Below, piece by piece: positions 19,262-28,290 of a stretch of 64,000 nt of DNA (position 1 is its first letter; each line of letters starts with the position of its first letter). This DNA is from Marinicella rhabdoformis (lineage in GTDB: Bacteria; Pseudomonadota; Gammaproteobacteria; Xanthomonadales; Marinicellaceae): assembly GCF_009671245.1 (NCBI RefSeq), contig NZ_VTFS01000005.1, positions 1 through 64,000 on the forward strand, given 5' to 3'. The notes beneath the pieces are model-generated. The model had not been told where the DNA came from and ran no database searches. It saw only the letters and a program-made list of their open reading frames with translations. Position numbers and translations under genes: made by a program.

Positions 19262-21700
19262 TCAGTTCACAAATGATTTAATTGGGCTTTTTGTAAATCG
19301 CCTCAATGAAAATCTACAGACCAACAACAGAATCAAGGCTATAACTGCGGTCATTATCAAAAATATCGATAGCCACCAAGTAACAGAAGGAATTACACCA
19401 GACATAACGCCCCAGTTTAGACTATACATGTAAAGCATAAAAAGTATGATGCAACTGAATACCAAGCCTTTTAGAATATAACTTAAAACGTCTTTTATTA
19501 TCATAACTAACATGTGTTTGTATTTTCCACCAATGGCGAGCCTTACGCCAATCTCATACTGCCTTAACACCACAGAATAGTTAATTACCCCAAACAAACC
19601 CATAACAGCCATTAAAACAACGGCCACTAAACTGTAAATAGCCAGTTTTATACCAACGAGTTGCATAAACTGGGTGTTTGCCAATTGTGCTTCTAAAGAA
19701 TCGTAGAGAAATACATCAACATGAGCACTGGTGCCGGAAACCGACTCTACTAATTGCTTTCTAGAAAGCGTTTTTCCAGTTTTTAACTTGATTACAAAAT
19801 TGAAACCAGACTCAGATGCGATCAAATAAGCCCTTGGTTTTTTCGCTTTTTCATTTGGAAAGTCGACATCATTCACCACACCTTTAACTGTATAATTGGT
19901 TTTACCCCGCTTGAGTTGTAACCCAATAACTTTCTTCTCTTTTTCAAGTTTTTGAGCCAAGGCTTCATTGACCAGCATCACTTTATTATTATTTCTAACA
20001 TCTGATGATGTAAAGTTTTCTCCTGCAATCAAATGTTGGCCAACCATGTCGATATACTTGTGATCAATTCTTTTGATGGCAATTGGATAATTTTCACCTG
20101 TTAACGATGAAGATACATTTGTTTCTATGAATTTTTGTAGTGGTGAATGAGATTGACTGACCAGCTCAACCATCGGAAGACTTGAAAGCTTGTCTTTTTG
20201 AGCCATCGCTTCAGCCTTTAAAAACTCAGGGGAGCTGTCGTCAAAATCTGAATATATTAAATAAGCATTGCTTAAATTATTGACATTAAACCCTTTGTCT
20301 TTTAATACTTGGTCATAATTTGTTTTAAAAACAAGCAAACAAATTACAATCAAACTTGAAGCCAAGGTGACTTGACTGACTATCAACACCCCCCTGACTT
20401 TTGTTGGTATTTGAATTCCAGCTCCTTTTCCACTGGCTATATATGACTTTAGTTTGTCATAATTTATCATGCTGACTGCCGCTTTGGAAAACACCCAAGC
20501 CAACATCACAACAATGAAAACCGCTGAAGCCAAGGTCGCATAATTTATTTTTAAAGCCACAATTCTTGGCAATACCATCGCGAAATTATTTTTTAAATAA
20601 ACCATACCCACATGGCTCAGCAACAAGCCAACAAGGGTTGAAAAAAGCACCAATACCGTTGCTTCAACTAATACCAGCTTGAAAAGATCGCTCTGTTTAG
20701 CGCCCACAACAGCCCTTATTGCCCAGCTGCTTTGTTGTTGCGCCACACGAGATAAATACAAATTCACTATGTTCACACAAGCAATCAGCAACAGTCCAAC
20801 CACAGCAACTAGTATCATTAAAACCACACGATCACTGTCTCCCACTATCTTTTCTTTCAGGCTTTGTGTTACCACAGCCGTACGCCAACTAGAGTAATTA
20901 TCTAAACCACCCACGACTTCTGATTGCCATTTATTATTTAAGTCCTCGCTTATTCTTTCAGTCAAAACATCCCTTTCAGCTCTGTTCATTCGCATAACCA
21001 AATGGGCAGAATCGACATTGTTGCTCCACCCCCAATAATTCAATGCCAAATTGAATTGCCAAGGCACCCATATATGGGTCTTTCTGCCTATTTGATGTAA
21101 CTGGGGTTCATTAAAATTTTCTGCTACCACTCCCACAATTTTGAACTGTTTTTTTCCAGCAAATTTTATTTTTACTCCTAAAATATCATCCCTTAAATCA
21201 TAAAGGTTTTTCCATGTTTCATAACTGATAACCACATTGTGCTGCTGTTCAGCCAAGCCTTCAGCATCTGATAAAAACCTGCCTTTAGCCATAGCCACAC
21301 CGAAAATCTTGCCGTATTCTGGCGTTGTGTAATTAATGAACACCATTGACTGCTCTTCATGTGAAGTTATGATGTCTTGGGCATAATCAACCATGGCTGC
21401 CTTACCTTTTACCAAAGCATTTTTATACACATGCTTAATAGAAGGAAATGTATAGTATCGCTTTTGCTCTGCACCAGATTCATCCAGATATACCTGATCT
21501 ACAGCAAATAAACGCCCTTGCTCAGGATATGGTAACGGTTGTGTGACCAATAAATGATTCAGTGTTATGACACAAAGGAACATCGCCAAGGTAATTCCCA
21601 AGGTCAGTACAACCGTGAATGAAAATCCAGGAGTTCTTGCCAAGCTTCTTATACCAAATTTGATTCCCCCAAAGAAATTTTCTAATATTTTAATGCCCAT
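19262..21700 (-). CDS. MacB/FtsX-type ABC transporter permease (duplicated core)
   Basis: An inner-membrane permease of 812 residues. The N-terminus (GIRSLARTPGFSFTVVLTLG) and large periplasmic MacB-like domain (about 45-270) are followed by three helices, a second membrane-domain start (about 420), another periplasmic domain, and three final helices: two MacB/FtsX modules in one chain. That layout matches the duplicated orphan-type permeases. A TTG at 21703 precedes it; ATG at 21700 with GGAA upstream fits better. It overlaps the ATPase gene by 11 bases. The substrate is unknown; mechanotransmission to a periplasmic adaptor is expected by family. Confidence 0.9.
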   Translation of the reverse strand: MGIKILENFFGGIKFGIRSLARTPGFSFTVVLTLGITLAMFLCVITLNHLLVTQPLPYPEQGRLFAVDQVYLDESGAEQKRYYTFPSIKHVYKNALVKGKAAMVDYAQDIITSHEEQSMVFINYTTPEYGKIFGVAMAKGRFLSDAEGLAEQQHNVVISYETWKNLYDLRDDILGVKIKFAGKKQFKIVGVVAENFNEPQLHQIGRKTHIWVPWQFNLALNYWGWSNNVDSAHLVMRMNRAERDVLTERISEDLNNKWQSEVVGGLDNYSSWRTAVVTQSLKEKIVGDSDRVVLMILVAVVGLLLIACVNIVNLYLSRVAQQQSSWAIRAVVGAKQSDLFKLVLVEATVLVLFSTLVGLLLSHVGMVYLKNNFAMVLPRIVALKINYATLASAVFIVVMLAWVFSKAAVSMINYDKLKSYIASGKGAGIQIPTKVRGVLIVSQVTLASSLIVICLLVFKTNYDQVLKDKGFNVNNLSNAYLIYSDFDDSSPEFLKAEAMAQKDKLSSLPMVELVSQSHSPLQKFIETNVSSSLTGENYPIAIKRIDHKYIDMVGQHLIAGENFTSSDVRNNNKVMLVNEALAQKLEKEKKVIGLQLKRGKTNYTVKGVVNDVDFPNEKAKKPRAYLIASESGFNFVIKLKTGKTLSRKQLVESVSGTSAHVDVFLYDSLEAQLANTQFMQLVGIKLAIYSLVAVVLMAVMGLFGVINYSVVLRQYEIGVRLAIGGKYKHMLVMIIKDVLSYILKGLVFSCIILFMLYMYSLNWGVMSGVIPSVTWWLSIFLIMTAVIALILLLVCRFSLRRFTKSPIKSFVN

Positions 21701-22373
21701 CAATTTTTCCGTCTAACAACTGTAGTTGTGTCAAAGCCATCTGGGCATATTGCTGTTCATGAGTGACCAAACATATGGTTGTTCCTGCTTCATTTAATGC
21801 TTGTAACAAATTCATAATTTGTATACTTGTCTGCGTATCTAAATTACCAGTTGGTTCATCAACCAGTAAAATTGAAGGCTCAGTAACTAAAGCCCTGGCT
21901 ATAGCAACCCGCTGCTGCTGCCCACCTGATAATTGATTGGGAAAATGCTGTGTACGCCCACTCAAACCCACCTGGCTTAAAACAGAATCAATCTTGTGTT
22001 TAACCTCTGCTCTCGTCATTTTTTGTGGGTGATACGTCAGCGGTAGCGACACATTCTCAAAGACAGATAATTCGTCAATCAAATTAAATGATTGAAAGAC
22101 AAACCCAATGTACTGACACCTGATTTCAGCTGCTTGATCATGATTAAAACCAGATACATCTTGTCCATTTATTGAGTACAGTCCTGAATTAAATTCATCA
22201 AGCAAACCCATGATAGACAACAACGTTGATTTACCACAGCCTGATGGGCCAGAAAGAGACACATAGTCACCAGCATAAATTTTTAAATTGATGTTATTCA
22301 ATGCATGGGTCTCAATTGTTTCTGTCTGATAAATTTTACAAATATTTTTTAATTCAATAATCACATCACTCAT
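21690..22373 (-). CDS. ABC transporter ATP-binding protein (LolD/MacB type)
   Basis: The 227-residue ATPase drives the neighbouring permease. Walker A is GPSGCGKSTLLSI, the signature is LSGGQQQRVAIARAL, Walker B is ILLVDEPTGNLD, and the H-loop histidine is in CLVTHEQQYA. The LolD/MacB subgroup is indicated by the PTGNLDTQTS stretch. The start has GAGAATGAT directly before the ATG and lies 11 bases after the adaptor gene. Confidence 0.95.
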   Translation of the reverse strand: MSDVIIELKNICKIYQTETIETHALNNINLKIYAGDYVSLSGPSGCGKSTLLSIMGLLDEFNSGLYSINGQDVSGFNHDQAAEIRCQYIGFVFQSFNLIDELSVFENVSLPLTYHPQKMTRAEVKHKIDSVLSQVGLSGRTQHFPNQLSGGQQQRVAIARALVTEPSILLVDEPTGNLDTQTSIQIMNLLQALNEAGTTICLVTHEQQYAQMALTQLQLLDGKIDGH

Positions 22374-22384
22374 ATCATTCTCAC

Positions 22385-23620
22385 TTAGTTATTAATCACG
22401 ACAGTGTCACTTTTATTTTTTGACAGCCCCGAGGTAATGAAAACATCTCCTTGATACGCCCCTTGGGTCAACTCGATGTATTGGCCACTTTCTTGACCAA
22501 AGGTTATTTTGTGCCTGATGGCCTGACCTGTTTCTTCTTGGTATTTATATAAATAGCCACTTGATTGCGCTTTGTAATTGATTGGTTTTTCTATATATAA
22601 AGCCTGCGCTAAAGTTTGTGTGGTGATTGATGCATCGACATTCAGGTTTAATCTTGCACTGTTTGGCAAGCTTTCTGGTAATAACACTTCAACTGTCACG
22701 TGGCCGTCAATTACATTAGGCTCTATTCTTGCCACAAGCCCTGAAATTTCATCTTGTCTCGTATCTATGGTCACAAACATGTTTTCCTGAACTTTATGAA
22801 TGTCGCTCTGTGCCACCTGTATCGATGCCATTAAGCCACCCCCACCAATCAATGCAATGACGCTTCCTTTCATTACAGTTTGTCCAAGCTCCAATGGCAA
22901 TTCCTGAATAACACCTTGACGACCTGCCAAAACTGTCAACTCAGACAATTTTTTATCTACCGCTGACAACTGAAGCTTTTTGAGTTTTATTTTTTCTTTC
23001 TGAATTAGAACAGATTCTTTTTGTAGCTCAATTAATTGCTCATAACTTTGATTATGAAATGACACTTGTTGTTTTAACTGAGACTCCTCAAGTTCTAGTT
23101 TGACAAAATTAAGTTTAGAGATGGTACCAGAAACTAACAAAGACTCAGTGGCGGTTCTTTGGTATTTAACCGATTCATACTTCGCCAATAGCTGTGCCTT
23201 TTGAAACTGTTCCTTTAGTAAGGCTCGCTTTTGATTTAACTTTTGCTCTTTTAAATTAGCTTCTGCTGTTGTAAGTTCTAATTCGATTGAATCTCTTTCG
23301 TGTACCAAATCAATATTTTCTAATTCAGCAATAACAGTATCAGGTTCTACATATTGACCCGTCTTATAGTGCAATCGCTTAACCGTGGCTTGAATTTTTG
23401 CAGTTATTAAATTTTGAGTAACTGGTTTTAAAACACCATAACCATTAACCGTCAGAGTTAAATCGTTTCTTTTTACTTGATCCAATGTCAAATCACTTAA
23501 ATCAAAAGCAGGAATTGTATGGCGGTCTCTTAGCACAACATAAATCAAAACGACCAACACAAACACAATCAAATACTTTGGACTATAATTATTTTTTGGT
23601 TTTCCTTTTATCTTGTCCAC
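22385..23620 (-). CDS. HlyD/MacA-type periplasmic adaptor
   Basis: A membrane-fusion protein of 411 residues: one N-terminal membrane helix (YLIVFVLVVLIYVVL), a lipoyl-like half, a long coiled-coil hairpin (about 105-225, rich in Lys, Glu, Gln, Leu), the second lipoyl half (VIQELPLELGQTVMKGSVIAL) and beta-barrel domains. It would bridge the inner-membrane permease to an outer-membrane channel, probably a shared TolC, as none is encoded nearby. The only start in frame is GTG at 23620. It is the first gene of the transport operon. Confidence 0.9.
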   Translation of the reverse strand: MDKIKGKPKNNYSPKYLIVFVLVVLIYVVLRDRHTIPAFDLSDLTLDQVKRNDLTLTVNGYGVLKPVTQNLITAKIQATVKRLHYKTGQYVEPDTVIAELENIDLVHERDSIELELTTAEANLKEQKLNQKRALLKEQFQKAQLLAKYESVKYQRTATESLLVSGTISKLNFVKLELEESQLKQQVSFHNQSYEQLIELQKESVLIQKEKIKLKKLQLSAVDKKLSELTVLAGRQGVIQELPLELGQTVMKGSVIALIGGGGLMASIQVAQSDIHKVQENMFVTIDTRQDEISGLVARIEPNVIDGHVTVEVLLPESLPNSARLNLNVDASITTQTLAQALYIEKPINYKAQSSGYLYKYQEETGQAIRHKITFGQESGQYIELTQGAYQGDVFITSGLSKNKSDTVVINN

Positions 23621-23690
23621 AGCGCAACATACTTAGTTTTGAAATTGAGCTAAAGTTTGTCATGCTCAAACAGAGAACACCTGAGGAAAA

Positions 23691-23705
23691 CACCTTCAAA
23701 AGGTG
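23691..23705. promoter_or_regulatory. 15-bp palindrome upstream of the adaptor gene
   Basis: CACCTT-CAA-AAGGTG is a perfect 6-3-6 palindrome in the 124-base gap between the regulator gene end and the adaptor gene start. It could be an operator for the regulator next door, or a weak terminator hairpin of the regulator gene, since TTTTCC follows on the minus strand. Confidence 0.4.
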
Positions 23706-23744
23706 AGTAAATAATTCGCAAGATAAATTTATATTTATCTGTGG

Positions 23745-24620
23745 CTATAGCCCCGCAACAAAATCAATAAAACTTTGGCAATGCACATCAAGTGATGTTT
23801 CTGGCGTTATTGTGAATTGTTGGCTGTAAGTGACCAATGCGGTTTTTGCATCAATCAAGTTGAGCGTTAATCGCTGTCCAGTTGCTTGGTGCTCAATGCG
23901 GCTCTCTATAAACCACCTGACGCCGAATTCATGACTGAAATAGGGGAATGGACTGCCATTGTGTGATTGGACAGCGAATTGTGACAGGTAATTAATGTTG
24001 TCGTGCACTTTGGTGGCTTGCTTCAAGTGATGAGCCACATCGCTTACCGACTGACCATTTATAGCTGGGCTCACACTTTGCGTGGGCAGGATCACCACAG
24101 AAGTTCCAGTTGGCTGAAACCACCAATACAAGCCGGCCATCAAACTCCAAACCAACAGCAACAACAAGCCCAAAGCCCACAGCATCGGTTTCAGTTGCCG
24201 AGACCACAAGCTTTCTTTTTCATTGTTTGGCGCTTCACCTATGGACTTGTTGTCACCGTCGTTGTCATCATTGGGGTTAGTTTGATTCTCAGTCACATCT
24301 GACAACCAGCGGTACCCGACCTTAGGAATCGTACCTATCAATGGCGTCACTTCTGTCAATGGCTTGAGCTGCGCACGCAGATCAGAAATACACCGGGTCA
24401 AAGCATCGTCGCTGACCACTTGATTGGGCCAAACGGCATCGAATAACTGTTGGCGACTGACAGCTTTTCCTGCATTTTGAATCAACACCAACAACACACG
24501 ACAGTTTACAGGGCTCAATCGCACACTGGCATCATTTCCTGTTGCATGGCGTACTTCACCTGTTTGTGTGTTGATCTGCAGCTGGGCAGAAAAATAGTTG
24601 TGTTGTCCCGTTTCATTCAT
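23745..24620 (-). CDS. Membrane-bound winged-helix regulator (CadC/ToxR-like)
   Basis: A 291-residue protein with an OmpR-type winged-helix domain at the N-terminus (about 10-110). Its marks are LSPVNCRVLLVLIQNAGKAV, the FDAVWPNQVVSDDALTRCIS recognition region and GTIPKVGYRW. An acidic Asn/Asp linker (about 113-130) follows, then a membrane helix (MLWALGLLLLLVWSLMAGLY, near 147-166) and a periplasmic sensor domain of about 120 residues. Such one-component regulators read envelope signals directly. It lies just upstream of, and in line with, the export operon, so it probably controls it. Confidence 0.88.
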   Translation of the reverse strand: MNETGQHNYFSAQLQINTQTGEVRHATGNDASVRLSPVNCRVLLVLIQNAGKAVSRQQLFDAVWPNQVVSDDALTRCISDLRAQLKPLTEVTPLIGTIPKVGYRWLSDVTENQTNPNDDNDGDNKSIGEAPNNEKESLWSRQLKPMLWALGLLLLLVWSLMAGLYWWFQPTGTSVVILPTQSVSPAINGQSVSDVAHHLKQATKVHDNINYLSQFAVQSHNGSPFPYFSHEFGVRWFIESRIEHQATGQRLTLNLIDAKTALVTYSQQFTITPETSLDVHCQSFIDFVAGL

Positions 24621-24781
24621 GGGGCACAGTTTACCACCTGAGTGCGGCTTTTTTCAGTCACTCAGGCTTTGCTCACCCTTTACTCAGCCCACACAAAGGC
24701 GGCACTCAGCTTTCAATCAGGTGTTAAAATAACCTGCCATACATAATAGACGGCATGTTCAACAACCAATTGGAACCAATC

Positions 24782-26110
24782 ATGAAAAAAATAAAGAAAA
24801 CATTCTTTTATCTATTTGGCTTCGCCTTTTTACTCTTCGCCTTCACCGTCATTATCAATTTATCTGTTTTTGATGAAGAACTGTTACCCGAAGTCCAAGC
24901 CATCAAAGACATCAAAGCCCAACCCTATGGTGAGGACAATGCCTATCCTGCAATCATTGCCATCAATGGTGCATCTGGCCCTAGCCTACTACAAGCCACA
25001 AAAACCATACGTGACCACTTGAATCAACAAATCACGACAACTGGCATAGACTATTTATCAGATGCCGATTACAAAAATTTGATTGGCAAAGGCCATGATG
25101 ACAGTTGGATAAACACCTACCACAGCTGCCGCTCACGAACAGATGATGGCTGTATGAACGCCTTGGTTAATGATTTATTGATTAATCCCATTACAGATCA
25201 GCGCTTACTTTCACAGTTACAACGCTATCAAAGTCTCCTTGGATTCAATGATTTCAGTGATGCACGTCAAATGTCATTTGACTCACCATTGATCGCATAC
25301 GGACCCACCTTAAACCTTCAAAAATTGTTTTTAACTGATGCTTATATCAATCTAACAAGTGATGAATACCTGACACAATGGCACAATGATATGGTGTTTT
25401 GGCGCATGATCCTGAATAAAAGCCACCTTTTGATCTCAAAAATGATCGCTATCGCTGCGGTGTACACAGATATCGACAGTTTATCCACAGCCATCAAACA
25501 CGGTGCTTTAAGTCAGCAACAGTTAAAACAACTACAAAGCAGTATTAAAACGCTCAGCCCAGCTGATATCAATATGGGCACCACCTTTGAGTATGAGTTT
25601 AAATACGGCATGAGCTTTATAGATGTTGCATTTGAGAGCGAAGAATATGACAGTCTGCTTGATGCGCTCTACAATATGTTCTATCAACAACATGCCACGC
25701 ATAATATATCTTACTCAAAAGGCACAAAAAAATACAAAGAGGTCAGTAACTTAGATTCACGTTCTTTTTTCCTATACGCCAACAGCCATCAGCCAGAGAT
25801 TGATTTTTCTTCTCCATTCACTTGGTCACCCACAACCCTTTACAACCCGATGGGAAAGCTGCTCATCAGTTATGCCTTACCCGCTTACAATGATTATATT
25901 GGACGCGGCCATGACTTAAACGGCATGTTTTATTTGCTGAAACTTCAAATTGAAATTGCACTGAACCCAGATAAAAGCGTTGAACAAGTGATTGCTCACT
26001 CTCAATACACCAACCCCTACACTTTGGAACCGATGCATTACAACAAAGACAGCCACAGCATTTACATTGACTGTATGGGCAAGCATTCTGTTTGTGAGTT
26101 GAGTTTGTAA
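24782..26110 (+). CDS. Hypothetical membrane-anchored protein
   Basis: A 442-residue protein with one N-terminal hydrophobic segment (TFFYLFGFAFLLFAFTVIIN) and a large, mostly helical exterior part. I recognise no family. Notable are paired cysteines in the middle (SCRSRTDDGCMNA) and near the end (CMGKHSVC), which could form disulphides in the periplasm. An ATG at 24755 is also open; 24782 (MKKIKKTFFY) gives a normal start after a GGAA. It diverges from the regulator gene across 161 bases with no clear promoter, and stands before an accessory cluster of exported proteins. Confidence 0.8.
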   Translation: MKKIKKTFFYLFGFAFLLFAFTVIINLSVFDEELLPEVQAIKDIKAQPYGEDNAYPAIIAINGASGPSLLQATKTIRDHLNQQITTTGIDYLSDADYKNLIGKGHDDSWINTYHSCRSRTDDGCMNALVNDLLINPITDQRLLSQLQRYQSLLGFNDFSDARQMSFDSPLIAYGPTLNLQKLFLTDAYINLTSDEYLTQWHNDMVFWRMILNKSHLLISKMIAIAAVYTDIDSLSTAIKHGALSQQQLKQLQSSIKTLSPADINMGTTFEYEFKYGMSFIDVAFESEEYDSLLDALYNMFYQQHATHNISYSKGTKKYKEVSNLDSRSFFLYANSHQPEIDFSSPFTWSPTTLYNPMGKLLISYALPAYNDYIGRGHDLNGMFYLLKLQIEIALNPDKSVEQVIAHSQYTNPYTLEPMHYNKDSHSIYIDCMGKHSVCELSL

Positions 26111-26166
26111 TTTAATATGTGTTGGGCATTAACAGCACGCTGTGCGTTATTTGCTTCGCAAAAAAG

Positions 26167-26221
26167 ACACCCGCCTGCGCGGGTGTGACGGTAGGTATGT
26201 CATTCCCGAGACGTCGGGAAT
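26167..26221. repeat. REP-like paired hairpins (second copy)
   Basis: Two perfect hairpins stand side by side. One is ACACCCGC/GCGGGTGT with loop CTGC (26167-26186); the other is ATTCCCGA/TCGGGAAT with loop GACG (26202-26221). The joining parts (TGTGACG and GTCATT) match those of the element at 18594-18691. A T-run (TCTCTTTTTT) follows the second hairpin, so it may also stop transcription from the gene ending at 26110. Nothing else is seen in the 254-base gap apart from the promoter side of the next gene. Confidence 0.75.
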
Positions 26222-26364
26222 CTCTTTTTTATGTTTGACGCTGCTTATTGTTTGCTTTGTTAAAACCTGTAGTTGCTGGGTTTGCCCCAGCCATATTGTT
26301 TTTCATTGTTTTTTGTCAGTGAATAGCGCTATGCTTTGTTTTAGGTTACAAAGAGGGGTTTTTT

Positions 26365-27792
26365 ATGAAGCAAGCTTTCAGGGTATTAATCATGGTGTTT
26401 GGATTGGGTCAATTGTTTTCATGTGGTCAAAACAACCAGCTCAGTGCCTGGTTGGAAAATGACAAGAAATTATCTCAACAGGACTCAACAGCCCTCTCCA
26501 AATGGTTGTTAGACAATGATTTAACAGCAGAAGACTTTAAAGTGAGTGAACCACCCAAGGGCCACAGTGGTGAGTTTTCAGTGGTCGTATCAGGTCAACA
26601 CATTCAATCGATCAGAGCCAAAGGCGTCAAAAGTTTAAAAGGTTTGTCACAGTTAGCTGAACTGACTTCGCTGGATTTTAAAAACTTCAAACAAACCGAC
26701 TTGTCAGATTGTCCTCCCCAGCTCAAATTGCTCGGGATTGCAGGCGATGAATTGCTTACATTAGACGGTGTCCAAAACTGTAAACAATTAGAACAAATCA
26801 AAACAGTTCACAGCGCAGTCAGTTCATTAGAGCCTTTGTTGGACTTACCCAAACTGACTTCAATCAAGATCAATTTCAGCCAGTTAAGCACCGTTGAGAT
26901 TGGTCGCAGCGCGCCACTGTTAAAGTTCTTGGACTTAAGTCATAACCAAATCAATCACTTTGCTATCCATGCTGAATTACCACAGTTAGAGATACTGGTG
27001 CTGGACGATAACCAACTCACCAGCTGGAAACACAACCAAAACACACCGTTGTTAGTCGCCATATCGGTCAAAAATAACCGCATACAAGACTTGACCACAG
27101 TTGCGCCGATTAACAGCGTAAAGCGAATCAGTCTATCAGGCAATCCATTGCATGACTTAACCGCATTAACCGATTGGCCAAATTTAAAATCAATCGACTT
27201 TAAAGATAAATTAGCAGATTCATCCGCACCCATAAACCGCAAGATCCGTCATGCCAATGGTCCGCTTGAATTACAACTGGCCGAAGCGGAGTACCTCAAA
27301 CAAAAGTATTTAGCTAACAGTGACTTCATTGAATCTTTGCCAGAGAAAACCGGCGGCCAAGCCTATGGCGTTGGTAAAAATATCAGCAGTCATTTCAATC
27401 TTCACAACAACCCCACGGTATCTGGCTCAATCAAGATAGACGACTTGAATGGACTGATGCGTTTACCGGTGGTCAGCACCGATGATCTGTTACAGTACCA
27501 CCGAAAAATTGTGATGCGAGGTCAAGCTTCGGTCAAGCAAGGATCATTGAACATTTACAGTCCCACAGAAATAGACTTTTGGGACATGGCCAAGTTGTTT
27601 GTCGACACACCCATCAAACAAAGACCCAAAGACCGAGACGATTTGGTCATCAAAGGTTTTATAGTCAATCGGGTATCTCCTGGTGAAACAGTAGAGTTCA
27701 GTACAAATCTGGTTGCCATTGCCGGCAAATATCTTCTGCTACTGGGTCCAGAACAAGGTGAAGCTTCAGATATTCATCTTGAGTTTGAGTGA
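26365..27792 (+). CDS. Leucine-rich repeat lipoprotein
   Basis: A 475-residue predicted lipoprotein: the signal peptide ends in the lipobox LFSCGQN. From about residue 85 to 300 run irregular leucine-rich repeats of about 20-22 residues (for example LKFLDLSHNQINHF, LEILVLDDNQLTSW, VKRISLSGNPLHDL). The last 170 residues form a separate domain with no recognised family. A strong AGAGGGG precedes the ATG. LRR lipoproteins often bind proteins or glycans outside the cell, but no ligand can be named. The next gene follows after seven bases. Confidence 0.88.
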   Translation: MKQAFRVLIMVFGLGQLFSCGQNNQLSAWLENDKKLSQQDSTALSKWLLDNDLTAEDFKVSEPPKGHSGEFSVVVSGQHIQSIRAKGVKSLKGLSQLAELTSLDFKNFKQTDLSDCPPQLKLLGIAGDELLTLDGVQNCKQLEQIKTVHSAVSSLEPLLDLPKLTSIKINFSQLSTVEIGRSAPLLKFLDLSHNQINHFAIHAELPQLEILVLDDNQLTSWKHNQNTPLLVAISVKNNRIQDLTTVAPINSVKRISLSGNPLHDLTALTDWPNLKSIDFKDKLADSSAPINRKIRHANGPLELQLAEAEYLKQKYLANSDFIESLPEKTGGQAYGVGKNISSHFNLHNNPTVSGSIKIDDLNGLMRLPVVSTDDLLQYHRKIVMRGQASVKQGSLNIYSPTEIDFWDMAKLFVDTPIKQRPKDRDDLVIKGFIVNRVSPGETVEFSTNLVAIAGKYLLLLGPEQGEASDIHLEFE

Positions 27793-27799
27793 ATAACCT

Positions 27800-28189
27800 G
27801 TGAGTGTTTCTGTCTGTGCATTTATTGAGTACCAACATAAAGGCTGTTGGCAATTATATAAAGCCATTGAATTGGCTGACCGAGAACCACCATACAACTT
27901 TGCACCAGACTCATGGGGCGAATACAACTTCAACATATACTACCAGCAATCAGGTGAAAAAGGATTACCAAAAGACCTCAGCATTGGACTCCAACAAACC
28001 ATTGAAACACAGCTTGATCTTTACAATGATGACGCCTTGAACCGGCCTTCATGGATGTCGTTGGATGAATTGATCAATTTTTATCAGTCAGATGTGGATT
28101 ATCAATACGCACATTTTGATCTTGAATACTTACAACAATTGAAAGACAAATTAAATGCGGACATACGCGTGGTGTGTTGGGCTGAGTGA
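27800..28189 (+). CDS. Hypothetical acidic protein (129 aa)
   Basis: A cytoplasmic-looking protein of 129 residues with many Tyr, Asp and Glu; no signal peptide, no recognised family. It uses a GTG start seven bases after the LRR gene, and a GAGTG overlaps the end of that gene as a possible ribosome site, so the two are likely co-translated. The segment LIYNFYQSDVDYQYAHF-like region shows no catalytic motif. Its confidence rests on frame length and close spacing. Confidence 0.6.
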   Translation: MSVSVCAFIEYQHKGCWQLYKAIELADREPPYNFAPDSWGEYNFNIYYQQSGEKGLPKDLSIGLQQTIETQLDLYNDDALNRPSWMSLDELINFYQSDVDYQYAHFDLEYLQQLKDKLNADIRVVCWAE

Positions 28190-28290
28190 GCTGTTTATTT
28201 CGCTCGACTCCTGAATCTTTGAAAGTTAAATGTCAGTAAACTCACGTTTAAATTGTTAAAAGCCAAGAATAACTAAAACAGGAGTCAATA

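Noticed and set aside
19262..24620. Antimicrobial peptide gene cluster
   Set aside because: The exporter could serve one, but no precursor peptide, maturation enzyme or immunity gene is visible nearby.
26142..26462. Plus-strand frame of 106 codons before the LRR gene
   Set aside because: It spans the paired hairpins and overlaps the LRR lipoprotein start, which has a strong ribosome site and lipobox.
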